Below are positions 23,089 to 33,233 of a stretch of DNA of 64,000 nt, one piece after another. Both the position numbers and the translations under genes were made by a program. This stretch comes from Scleromitrula shiraiana. Its lineage: Eukaryota > Ascomycota > Leotiomycetes > Helotiales > Sclerotiniaceae. Where the stretch lies: positions 1,910,501-1,974,500 of the forward strand of contig JABELC010000001.1 in the NCBI GenBank assembly GCA_028455995.1, written 5' to 3'. The notes under the pieces are model-generated. The model was not told the DNA's origin. It did not search any database and was given only the letters and a program-made list of their open reading frames with translations. The number at the start of each line of letters is the position of its first letter. The stretch's first letter is position 1.

Positions 23089-23571
23089 TGGAGGGAGGGA
23101 AGGTTGCTTGAGATGATGCAGGTTCTGGAGTGTATGAAGGCATTGAGGTCACAGTTCGTTCATTTTGGGAAAAGTGGATGTTAGGAAAGAGATGGTCCAT
23201 AATAGAAGTTGGGACTTGTATTTTTATAACTTGTATTCACTTTTGATATTGATATATCCATACCTAGGTAATTTTAAAGGAAGTTGGGGGGACTAATTAC
23301 ACAGGAATGGTAAGTATGGACTTATTAGCTTTTTGAACGGTAAATTATCTCATTTTTATTTAATATCCAAGCAAATCCTAAATCGCTATCTTTTATTCAC
23401 TATTTGGCTTTGCTGGTGATGTTTTTCTGTTAAGTTTAATTTTCTGCTTCATGTATTGTATTTTATTCTTGATACAAAGTTGGAGAACTTTTATGTTGTT
23501 CATAACGCTTGTTTACTAACTCTTATTATTACTGTATTTCATTTTGTGATAACAGTTATCTCTTCATCGCT

Positions 23572-23606
<35 letters not shown>

Positions 23607-23686
23607 TCTGGGTCTAATTTTTGCAAGTCGGATAGATATCGATAGGCCAGCTAACAACTCACACAGCTGCCATATCATACAACATC
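23089..23686. other. Intergenic region with CGTCAT hexamer run
   Basis: 598 bp. The first part is likely the RhoGAP 3' untranslated region. At about 23569-23606 a run of six or so TCGTCA/CGTCAT units lies just upstream of the next gene. Confidence 0.6.
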
Positions 23687-24682
23687 ATGGCGACGTCGAA
23701 ACAATTCTCACAGATTGATCATTTGGATCCGAAGTATCATACGTATGGTTCTCGGAAATTCTTTCAGATAGCGGAGATGGAGAGGAGGAAGAAAATGGAA
23801 ATGGAGATGGAGATGGAGATGCAGATGCAGATGCAGATGGAGATGGAGATGGAGATGGAGATGGAGATGCAGATGCAGATGCAGATGGAGATGGAGATGG
23901 AGATGGAGGATTCTGAGGCGCGTTTGAATTGGGTGGTGAGGGTTGTGGATCGGTGGGGGTTGGGATGGGTTTTGGGTATGTTTCTTTTCTTGGGTTATTT
24001 TATTGGGGTTTCGTTTCTTCTTATTCCTACTTATCTTTCTCTATGGTTTTGTCTGCTGTTGGTATTGGGGAGGTATTTATTAACGGATGGAGGTTTTTTT
24101 TTTCAATTTCTATTTCTATATCATATTACAATTTACTAATTCAAATCAATAGTTCTCCTCAATATCCTCTTCTTCATACCTCTCTCCTACATCCTCACCA
24201 CTCTCCTCCTCTACGTCCCCACAATCGCTCGATCAAGTCTCTATACGCCTAAACTCCTCTTCGTAGTAACTAATATCCTATTATTAATTTGGGGAGGAGG
24301 AATACTTAAAGAATGGGCGGATAAGAAGAGGGAGGATCGCTATTGGAAGCGGGAATTAAGGTTGTGGGATAAAGAGATTGAGAGGTTGGAGGGGTGGTTA
24401 GAGGGCAGTAGGAGGGGGAGGGAGGTTATTGATCAGGCAGTTGAGGTGTTGGTGAGGGAGAAAAAGAAGATGGGTATGGGGTTGAGTGAGGAGGTTAGGG
24501 GAGAGGATATGGATGGGGAGAAGGGGGGCGATGAGGTGAAAGAGGGTGTGGGGAAAGGGAAGGAACATCGTAGCTTGGATTTGGAGAAGATAGTGGAGGT
24601 TGATGAGGAAGGTGCGGAGGAGAAGGTAGACGATGTGGGCCGTTCGGGTGAGGATGGAGAGGAGAAGGAGGAAGATGAATGA
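23687..24682 (+). CDS. Predicted membrane protein with Met-Glu/Met-Gln repeat (unrecognised)
   Basis: Two exons, 23687..23975 and 24153..24682 (donor GTATGT, acceptor ATAG), give 272 aa. I do not recognise the family. Residues 37-74 are nineteen Met-Glu or Met-Gln dipeptides arranged 4 ME, 3 MQ, 5 ME, 3 MQ, 4 ME. After the splice two hydrophobic segments appear, LLNILFFIPLSYILTTLLLY and LLFVVTNILLLIWGGG, probably two membrane spans with a short loop. The second half is cytosol-like and charged: a Trp/Arg/Glu helix (DKKREDRYWKRELRLWDKEI), then a Glu/Gly/Lys-rich low-complexity tail ending EEKEEDE. The gene is supported by phase-consistent splicing and hydrophobic continuity across the join, not by homology. 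An unspliced reading would also be hydrophobic, so the donor is not certain. Confidence 0.6.
23795..23908 (+). repeat. ATGGAG/ATGCAG hexanucleotide repeat, coding
   Basis: Nineteen six-base units in frame with the membrane-protein gene. Units occur in blocks (ATGGAR x4, ATGCAG x3, ATGGAG x5, ATGCAG x3, ATGGAG x4), a mirror-symmetric order showing nested duplication. Confidence 0.9.
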
Positions 24683-24866
24683 ATTGGTGTATACTACAGG
24701 GGAGGAAGGGGTGATGCTTGGAATACGGGAATAAGAACATGTATATCACAAAAAACTAGTCCTTATACAACTTCCTTAGGGGACGATTTACAAATGTTGG
24801 GATGCACAAATGAAACCAATAAGTTATGCACCACCAATATCCATGGCTAGCATTACTCAGTTCATC

Positions 24867-25034
24867 AGATTGACTATCAGATTGACTATTAGATTGACTA
24901 TCAGATTGACTATCAGATTGACTATCAGATTGACTATCAGATTGACTATCAGATTGACTATTAGATTGACTATTAGATTGACTATCAGATTGACTATCAG
25001 ATTGACTATCAGATTGACTATCAGATTGACTATC
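24867..25034. repeat. 12-bp minisatellite, 14 tandem copies
   Basis: Fourteen head-to-tail copies of AGATTGACTATC (some with T in the last position) are directly visible. Because the unit is 12 bp, frames stay open on both strands, reading Arg-Leu-Thr-Ile on plus and Ser-Gln-Ser-Asp/Asn on minus. Confidence 0.95.
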
Positions 25035-27292
25035 ATATGAGAATTGTTTTATTGCATATATGCTAAAGTAGTCAGTTTGTAGCGTGGATCTCTGGATGGC
25101 CGGGGTGAGGCTGTTGATGACGATTGCCATTTTAAAGTTTGAACTGACTAGTTAGCAAGTTCTTGGAGGTAGAAATCTGACTTCTTAGTCATAGCTGTGG
25201 GACCATCTAGATGAGAATGGAAGACCATGGAAGATAAGTTGCCGGCTCACTGCTCAAGTGGTGATGGTAAACGTAGTTTAGCCGATTAACTGACTTGAAT
25301 TGTATGCACACCTTCACCTGATGTCATAGTTCTTGATTGTTTGAAGGAATCCCTGTTGCGTGTCTTGAGAGAATCGTCAGTGTCTATACGCCATGACTAC
25401 GAACTATTGGAGTTTAGATTGCTTATGGTGTCGAGAGCATCGCGTTTTTTTTTCAATTGAATTATGCTTGGTTAGGGCTAGAATTTTCTGCGTATGCAAC
25501 CACTCTATTAACGGGAGAAAACTATGTTAAGAATACTAGTGGGGTAATTAGAGTGAAAACATGCTGGATTCTATCAGCCATTCTAACTATGGTTATGGTG
25601 AGTTAGAATTATTCCCTTGGTATGAAAATAGATATTTTTTTGCACATTTTGAAAATATGCAGGGGATAGTAGTCTCAAACTACAGGTTAAGTTTCCTAGC
25701 CGATGCTAGTTTAGGAGAACAGCTTTTTTCTCAATTGAGTCTATATCAGATGATGGTACGATTCATTTGTTACGTATCTTAAGACCATGCACGGGTTATT
25801 AGAGACTTTGCCCATGTGCAGTATATTGATCGAGTTCAGGCTAGTCATCTGGGTCACTGAGCAGGACAAGGCCATGAGGACTCGAAAAATGGTTTGCCAA
25901 CCCTCGAATCCATAGCAGTTTCTTTATAGATTGGATGAACTTTTTTAAAGAAGCCATTCTAGTTTACAGTATAAAAGTTCTCGTAAGATTTAAAAAGTTA
26001 ATTAAAGCTACAGGGACACCAGGGTGCCAGGAGAGCAATGTAGTATACTATTAGCTCCTAAGCTCTTTCCCCATTCCAAGAAAGTTCAATACATTCCCCA
26101 GAAAAGAATTCTCCATTGGGTTTATCACGATGATATACCGGATGATGCACTATTGTTTTCAAAAAATAGCTCTTCAAAATCTGGGAGCTACGACTCGCTA
26201 AGACTTATCTAGGAATATCCTAATATCTAGTCGTAATGCTAAAAAGCCACGTGGGGTATACAAAATTCTATGGATGATATCTAGTACCTACCAGCTTGAA
26301 AATAAATCAATTCAATATTGCACTAATTTATTGGTGCGGTCATTGCCAAAGTTTTGGTTATCTGCAATGTTACCGTAACAGCATTGATATTTTGGTGGTG
26401 GTGGTGGTGGTTGTTGTCTTCGATTATGTGCACTGTACCATGTGGCCCCTATCTGTTGCAGGAAGAAATATTACTCGGCCGGAATATTTAATCAACCCCA
26501 TGATACCGTTAAACTACCCAAAATCTTATTTATTAGTGTATGACGTCTATAATTAAGCTTCATTTAACTTACTTCTTACTATTATAATGCCCCCACTAGT
26601 TTCAATACTTTAATCAATAATTTTTTTGCTTCAATTGCTGTTCTATTCCTTGTTAGATAACTCGCCTACGCATTTTAGTTAATAGTAAGTACGATATTAG
26701 ATTAGTCCTATGAGATCTGAATCCGACTAGGCCAGCAAAAACGATATCTAATACATAATACTTGTATATCAAAAGAATCAACGCAGTATATATAATTGAT
26801 AACGCAGTATAATTGATAATATGAGATTAGTTGTTATTATATAAACATTGAGACAAAGAGCATCGGAGTCGGAGTCAAGCCGAAAAAACGGAGCATGAAG
26901 ACTTCTCCGACAGCAATGATCGATGATACGTTCATTCCCCTCATATGAATTTCTTTAATTGATTTTCAATTGCTCTGCAAACATTTCAGTTGAAAGAGAG
27001 AAGGTGAGAAGTTCGTGGAGGAAACCCGCAATCTGATTGAATTTCCTAAAATGGGAATTTTGTGCCTTCTTAAGCATCTTCGATCTTGTCGGAGTATATA
27101 CTCCTCAAGAAAAGATCCCCCTCCCTATGAGTACCTACTAGTAAGGGGAATCTCAGACAAGTAACTTCTGACGAGTATCACATGCCGAGTATCGCAATGG
27201 AGGATACTGAACAAAGAACCAAAAATCGGGGAAGCTTGACGATTGGTTAGATGAATTTTATCGGATTTTAAGAATCCCATTGTTCTTTATTA

Positions 27293-27330
27293 AGTTATAT
27301 GGAAACCTCCAGTTATATGGAAACCTCCAG
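27293..27330. repeat. 18-bp tandem duplication
   Basis: AGTTATATGGAAACCTCC occurs twice head to tail. Non-coding. Confidence 0.85.
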
Positions 27331-28609
27331 TAACTTGATGAATTTACCCTTATCTCTATTAGTTGATTATTTAATGATCGAAGATGGTTCATGTATGATG
27401 TAATATTAGTTACTATAACAGTTACTTCTATGTTAAGAATTGACTAGTAGTTATTAGAGTCTGGAAACAGATGATAAGGGAGTAGAATAATTCCTTCAAT
27501 CATACTTCATACTTCATAATTTCAATGAGAAATGTATTAGATGACAAAAATTTAGAACAAGTAAATTATATTTTACTAGTCATATTTTCCTCAGTTGAAC
27601 ACAAGGACTACAAGGACTTTTTGATTGTAAACTTTGAAACTTGTTAACTTGTTAATTTCTTAACACTTTTCTAGAATACATCCATTCACAGCCTAATAAT
27701 TCTTCACAGAGCTCTTAATAAGTAGAATAGATGCTAGGGCTGATGGCGAATCTCAATTTCTTGAATGAATTGTTAAAATTGGAAATTTTTAATTCTTTTC
27801 ATTATTCTATATGAACTTTGTCCTATGTATTAAATACCATATTTTACTTGTATTTGATCAAAATTTAATGTTATCAAAAACAAGAGGACATAACAAGACT
27901 TTAAAAAACCTCTAGAGAACCCAAGATTATTGTCACAAGCAGAAATCATATCTATCTTTGGCTATCATAACTAGCTACATTGATTCCAAACACAGCAACC
28001 AAACCAAATTGGCGTCAATAATTCAGAAACCCCTGCAGATATCAAGGCAGTCCTGGTTCCAAATACAATTCTCCTGAGCCAAGAGCATAAGATTTTGGTT
28101 CTACTATCCTACCTGCATAGGTAGGATACACTACAGCTTAGTAGATTTAGTTCGAGTGCAATTGCAAGATTGGGGGAGATATTCCCGGATCTCAATTGCA
28201 TATAGAACGAAAGAAGGGCAAAAAGAAAATATTACCACTGGTAACCTTTGATTGAAATAATCAAAAAGCACGAAAATATCGTACGCAAGCAAATGAACGC
28301 AAAGTTCTTCGGATATCTCATTAAACCCGAAGTGTAGAATATCCACCAATTCTTGTATATTTGATTGGCCCCGGAGAAGAATAGTGTCAATTAGAATTTA
28401 TCGCCAATGGAACTAGGCTGAGGCGGGGAAAGAACACAATCACTTTACAGCGGACTAGTGGGCTCAGGAAGGAACGAAAGACACTCACTTAGACTTCTTA
28501 CTGCAAGTAAGATAAGTTCAAAGTTCACGACTGTCGCACAATCCTGCATCCATTCATACAATACTGTAGTGTCATATTCAAATTCTATTGTCTAACTCTC
28601 ATTTACACA

Positions 28610-29758
28610 ATGAGCTCCGAACCAGATTTGGAATATTTGAACTTTCTCCGAGCCGACGACAATGGAGACAACTTCACCGGCATGAGAGCGGTTTACCCTG
28701 GACAACTTATGCTCGGCCCCAGTGTTGGCTCGGAAAACGCAGTAGAAATCGCACCTAACGCGTTCTCATTGCATACGGCGGAAGTGGCAACAGTCAACAC
28801 ACGTGCACCCAATAAACAGAAGAAGGGGATCAAGAAGCCTACCAAGAAGAGAGCAGACCAAGAACAACTCGACCGCAACAAGAAAGCAGCGACAAAAAGT
28901 CGAGCCAAAAAAGCAGCAGCAGAGCAGGCATTGAAAGAAAAGTGCGAGGCAGCAGAGCGCGAGCGAGACAACAATATTGCCGAGAAAAAGATACTTGAGG
29001 ACGAGGTTCTCCTTCTTCGCAATGAAGTCTGCCGAATGGCCCATCAAGGTTGTCCAATGCAAGAGATACAACACGTTGCCGCCAATGCCCGGGCTAGAGG
29101 ATCAGTATCTCAAGATCTTAACCATGGTATTCAGAACAATTATGAACCATTGCCAACAGCTCAACACCAGAATTTTCAAAACATTCAGCCCGCAATGGGG
29201 TTTGATTCCACGCCAATGCCACGCCAATCGTCAATGTCGACCATCCACAACGCCTACAATTCCCAGAATCCATCACCTACCAGTTATGGAACCATTGATC
29301 AGTTTAGCGGATCGCATAATTCCTCACCGTTCCAGAATAATCTCGAATCAGTGCCAATTTCGAGACAGGGTCCATTGGTTGATTACAAGTATCAAAGTTT
29401 TGAAAGACATAATCCTTCGCCGATTTCTTACAACACGGTGCCCAATATTAGAGCAGGATCAACTCAAAATTTGGATGTCAGTGGCATGCTGCAGTACGTA
29501 TCACCCCATGCGGCAGCTCCATTACCATACGACTATCCCATGCAGACGATACCAGACTCCCAGGGTATGATGATGCCGCAGCCACTATATCAAGATGACA
29601 TGCAGCAAGCACTGGTTTACGGTTCGGCCGGTATTGATATGGGCGCGAGTATAGGCATACCTATTAGCACTCATGACAATTCGAATCGCATTGATAGTGG
29701 GGTTGAAATAGGGATGTTCCAACAACCATTCGAGCAAGGGCCCGATACTCCAAAGTAA
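28610..29758 (+). CDS. bZIP transcription factor
   Basis: Single exon, 382 aa, start ATG at 28610. The basic region at about residues 80-100 contains RNKKAATKSRAKKAA, matching the bZIP rule N-x2-AA-x2-S-R. The leucine-zipper helix follows (EQALKEKCEAAERERDNNIA, then EKKILEDEVLLLRNEVCRM), with heptad positions partly filled by Cys, Asn, Ile and Leu, so the zipper is not classical throughout. A basic linker (NKQKKGIKKPTKKR) just before it can serve as nuclear localisation signal. Residues about 165-380 are Gln/Pro/Ser/Asn-rich with repeated NPSPTSYGT / NPSPISYNT-like segments, as in activation domains. The family is clear; the orthologue is not. Its long upstream gene-poor region may hold regulatory DNA. 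Confidence 0.83.
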   Translation: MSSEPDLEYLNFLRADDNGDNFTGMRAVYPGQLMLGPSVGSENAVEIAPNAFSLHTAEVATVNTRAPNKQKKGIKKPTKKRADQEQLDRNKKAATKSRAKKAAAEQALKEKCEAAERERDNNIAEKKILEDEVLLLRNEVCRMAHQGCPMQEIQHVAANARARGSVSQDLNHGIQNNYEPLPTAQHQNFQNIQPAMGFDSTPMPRQSSMSTIHNAYNSQNPSPTSYGTIDQFSGSHNSSPFQNNLESVPISRQGPLVDYKYQSFERHNPSPISYNTVPNIRAGSTQNLDVSGMLQYVSPHAAAPLPYDYPMQTIPDSQGMMMPQPLYQDDMQQALVYGSAGIDMGASIGIPISTHDNSNRIDSGVEIGMFQQPFEQGPDTPK

Positions 29759-30127
29759 TGATATGGCTCGTGTGAACGGAAGCAGGAAAGATGGACTATG
29801 ATTTTTAATAGGGCGATTTGTTGAGATTTCTTCTGTCGCATACTGAGCGAAAAAAATAGGAATTTGGTAGTAAGATATCGGGTTGGAATTACAAGTTTAA
29901 TATCGAGGATATCCTCTCGCAGGAAAAAAAAAGAATGTAGATAATTCAAATATATATGTGTTTATATCAAGGTATTGAAAACCATGTACCTCAAGTATAA
30001 CAGGTATACTAAGAGACTTCTCATGGACATTGCACTGCAATGTTTCAATCAGTAAAGTGTTACAATTTTTTAGTGCATACTCTAAGCTTTCTACATAAGA
30101 TGCCCATTCGAAATATACATATATTCT
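29759..30127. other. Convergent 3' spacer, bZIP / uL4m
   Basis: 369 bp between converging genes; an A-rich stretch lies at about 29920-29936. No supported frame. Confidence 0.5.
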
Positions 30128-31117
30128 TTAGACTGCACTCCTAGCCTTCCCAACCAGGTCACTTTGATGTTCCTGTAACATCTTATCCAATGCTCTCTTC
30201 TCCACCACCACACGTCCTAACTCTAACAAATCTTTAACATCAACATCTTTAACCATCTGTACCCTCCCATCCTCCGGGCAATGCCTCACAGCTCTCATCA
30301 AATTCTTCCTAAAACTCCCCGTCACAATCAATGTCCTTCCATCTTCATTGCCCCATCTCATATGTTCAAACAATTTCTTCGCATATCGAGTTTTCGGGTA
30401 CTCGATATCCATACCATCTTCACAGATGATTAATTCCCCCTTCCTGTATCTCCAACTGAGCGCCGTACGCCACGCCAAATCGTACATCTTCCTAGGCAAG
30501 TCCGTAGCGAAGTCTCGCGGATGTGGACCAAACGATTTTCCTCCTCCTCGAATCAGAGGTGATTGTCGCCAACCAAGTCGTGCATTTCCGGTTCCTTTCT
30601 GAGGTCGGACTTTGCGGTGGGCACCGTGGACATCCCAGCGGGTCTTAGATGATGCCGTTCCTTGACGAGTGGCATCTCCTTCGAATATGACGGCGCGGTG
30701 GAGAAGATCTCGACGAAGAGGAAGATGTAGATGTTTGCTAGAGTATGATTCGAAGCGGAGGGGTTCCATAGTAGGGAAATTGTAGATGGTTGTTAGAACC
30801 GGTGAGTCTGAGTTGATATTAGTTGCTACATTTAGATACTAGAATGAATGAGGGAATACCGAAAGGATCAGATGCGGTGTCAGGCAATTCTGCAAGAATT
30901 TCGGACTCATATGGTTGAAGTACACTGGACGGTAATGACGCTTCTGTCGCCAGTGACCTTGTGAATTGTGGTGCAAGACATTGCTACATCAGAATTAGCA
31001 AACAAATATTATCCCCCGAATCGTGCTGCATACCGTCAGAGGATCCCTCGAACCATTTGTGAATGTGCGCAAAGCACTCAAACTTCTCATGAAGCTTGAA
31101 AGTCCTTTGGTTGCCAT
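30128..31117 (-). CDS. Mitochondrial large-subunit ribosomal protein uL4m
   Basis: Three exons, 31117..31034, 30983..30860 and 30807..30128, give 295 aa. Joins are in phase and read DPLT|QCLAPQFTRS and SDPF|DSPVLTTIYNF. The first 50 residues (MATKGLSSFMRSLSALRTFT onward) form a basic, acid-free mitochondrial presequence. The uL4 core follows: PLRRDLLHRAVIFEGD, TRQGTASSKTRWDVHGAHRK, RPQKGTGNARLGWRQSP, RGGGKSFGPHPRDFA. uL4 lines the peptide exit tunnel. The bacterial-type RPQKGTG motif is intact. The most visible reading frame begins at an internal Met (30769); the two upstream exons are needed for import. It is head-to-head with mL38, another mitoribosomal gene. Confidence 0.94.
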
Positions 31118-31270
31118 CTTTAATCGAAAAAGTGATGGGAGGCAATATCGATGTTGTTTGAGGGAATCGTCGAAGCTAGGCCCAAAAATTTCTCGGAATC
31201 TTCCGCCTCGACATTTTGGCGGCACCTCGATAATTTTATCAGAACATCAATTTATCAACACCACAGCACA
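31118..31270. promoter_or_regulatory. Divergent promoter shared by uL4m and mL38
   Basis: Only 153 bp separate the two start codons, and both products belong to the mitochondrial large ribosomal subunit. Shared, coordinated initiation is the natural reading. Confidence 0.55.
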
Positions 31271-32595
31271 ATGCCTTCGTGTCAGAAAGCCGCACGGCCA
31301 ATAACACGATGTCTGCAGAATGCTCAGTCTATTTACCTATCTGCAAGATCAATACGGTCATTTACGAGCTCGTCATCGTTCGGTGCTGAGGTTGCCGCAG
31401 TTCAACAAACACCTCCAGCTGGTCTCGACCCAAAAACTGTTATATCACCTCGAAATGAGCGGAAGTTAATGAGACAGGGTATTATGCCCGTGGGATCCAG
31501 ACGTCGTCGAGCAGCATTGAAAACATCCGCCAATATTCCATTCGAACAATTGCCCTACCAATGTTTCCAAGAAGCACGAAAAGTCTTACAGGCTGACCGG
31601 GAGGAGAAATTACAAATGATCGCAAAGGAGAGATTGCGTATATCAAATCTGCTGGCACAGGATGTTTCTGTTAATGGTGGTGAATTACAGAAACAGAGGA
31701 GATTGGATAGCATGAGAAGACATTTGGAATGGTTAAAGATTCAAGCCGACATTAACGATCCTTTAATCAAGAAGCGATTTGAGGATGGTGAAGGTATATA
31801 TATTATGTTCAACGAAGTGGTTTAAACATCTCTAACTCTAAACTAGGCGATATGAACAAACCTATCTACCGCTATCTAGCAGATAGAAAGTGGCGCGAAT
31901 ACCAACGTAAAATTATCGTCCAGCGTATTGAGCAACTAGCCATTGTTCCAGATGTCCTCCCACATTTCGAGCCTACAGCCGAAGTACGTCTCGCATTTCA
32001 ACGTCGAAACGTGCAACCAGGAGAATACGTAGATTCCAGGGTCAGCGAGGTTCCTGCTCGTTTGAAGGTACAAGTTTTCGATAAGGGCGAAAGACTTGTC
32101 AGTGTGGTGGTTGTGGACTCGGATGTTCCGAACGTGGAAAATGATCACTTTAATACAAGATGCCATTATCTGGCTACCAACATCCCTATTTCTCCTGTAC
32201 AGGGTTCTTTGCCTTTATCCAAGGCGGATGAAAGTCAATTGGTTTTACCATGGCTACCACCATTTGCCCAAAAAGGGTCCCCATATCATCGATACTCAAT
32301 CTGGGTATTAGAGCAAAAACCAGGACAGACACTAGATGCTAAAGCGCTGAAGGCCCAACGAGAGCGATTTAACCTGAGGAGTTTCGTGGACAAATACGGA
32401 GTGAAACCAATTGGATTAGGCCTTTTCAGAAGTCAATGGGACGAAGGTACCATGGGAGTGATGCAAAGAGCAGGAATCGAGGGATGGGATATCGAGTTTA
32501 AGAGGAAGAAGATCCCAGCGTTGAAACCAAAGCAGAAGCCTAGAGGCTGGGAGGCTCGTCATGCTAGTGATAAGTATAAATCTTTGAGGAGATAA
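31271..32595 (+). CDS. Mitochondrial large-subunit ribosomal protein mL38 (MRPL35 family)
   Basis: Two exons, 31271..31793 and 31847..32595, join in phase (FEDGE|GDMNKPIYRYL) to give 423 aa. The N-terminus (MPSCQKAARPITRCLQNAQS) is a basic presequence. The middle is helical and charged (PYQCFQEARKVLQADREEKL), and the C-terminal half carries a phosphatidylethanolamine-binding-protein fold typical of mL38. Visible PEBP-like blocks are VVVVDSDVPNVENDHFNTRC and LPWLPPFAQKGSPYHRYSIW. mL38 sits on the mitoribosomal central protuberance; its PEBP fold is structural there. The frame is open upstream of the ATG, but 31271 leaves the better presequence. Confidence 0.92.
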
Positions 32596-33233
32596 AAATG
32601 AAAATATATGTATGATAGTGGGGAATTGTATCATATTTGCCTGCTTTGATGCTTGTTCGATGTGAGAAGTTTCAGCAACTCATTCAGTAATGTTGGGTCT
32701 ATAGGACATGCTCTATGTGGTTTGCCAACTTGCATCTGTGGGGCTGCTCAACACTCTCAAAATAAGGGTTTCCGGAACTTCATATGGACCTCATCTCCTA
32801 CTCGTAATCAGGCCTACATAACAACTTTGCAGATTCGATTTCTCGATCGGTTGCTAAATAGCTCCTCTCGAGCTCGAAAGAACGGCAGTCTGTGTCTAAT
32901 CTTTTCGAAAAAATGGATAGAAGAATAACACTGTTAGTATGGTGTAGCCAAGCTCGCAAATGAAAGTAAGAATTGCATAGTAGGAATTAGATATCAAGTA
33001 TAAATGCTGTTTAATTGACTCTATATACCCTGAATTAGAACAAACCTATCAATCCAGATTTTAAACGCCTAGCCCAGAGATCATATAAAAAAAGAGTGAA
33101 AACGCCTTGCAAGCAATGTGACCATGTTCAGACATGCACCCATCCATCATCCATCTTGAGGAAAGAAAAATTCCCTCAAGATTGAATCTCTCCATGATTA
33201 CCAATGAAGCACAAACCAGTATCCTCTATGCCT
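32596..33233. other. Convergent 3' spacer, mL38 / MFS transporter
   Basis: 638 bp between converging genes. A 91-codon plus-strand frame (32653-32928) has no recognisable similarity. I see nothing else. Confidence 0.5.

Larger units (their letters stand above)
24683..28609. other. 3.9 kb gene-poor A+T-rich region
   Basis: I support no gene here. It contains the 12-bp minisatellite at 24867-25034, a GGT run at about 26393-26414, a short imperfect duplication at about 26775-26820 and an 18-bp duplication at 27293-27330. Base composition is low in G+C from about 26560 to 27900. Frames up to 124 codons are repeat-driven; others (25561-25782, 26024-26212, 26296-26556) have no splice support. It may be old repeat or transposon debris, but I see no terminal repeats or transposase fragments. 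Confidence 0.6.

Noticed and set aside
24756..25130. 124-codon minus-strand frame rich in Ser-Gln-Ser-Asp
   Set aside because: It is produced entirely by the 12-bp minisatellite; no start context, intron or flanking domain supports a gene.
26296..26556. 86-codon frame containing a Val run
   Set aside because: The Val run comes from a GGT microsatellite; the rest has no coding character.
26560..27900. A+T-rich tract considered as repeat-induced-point-mutated transposon
   Set aside because: No terminal repeats, target-site duplication or transposase-like frames were visible, and I could not compute dinucleotide indices. Kept only as a gene-poor region.
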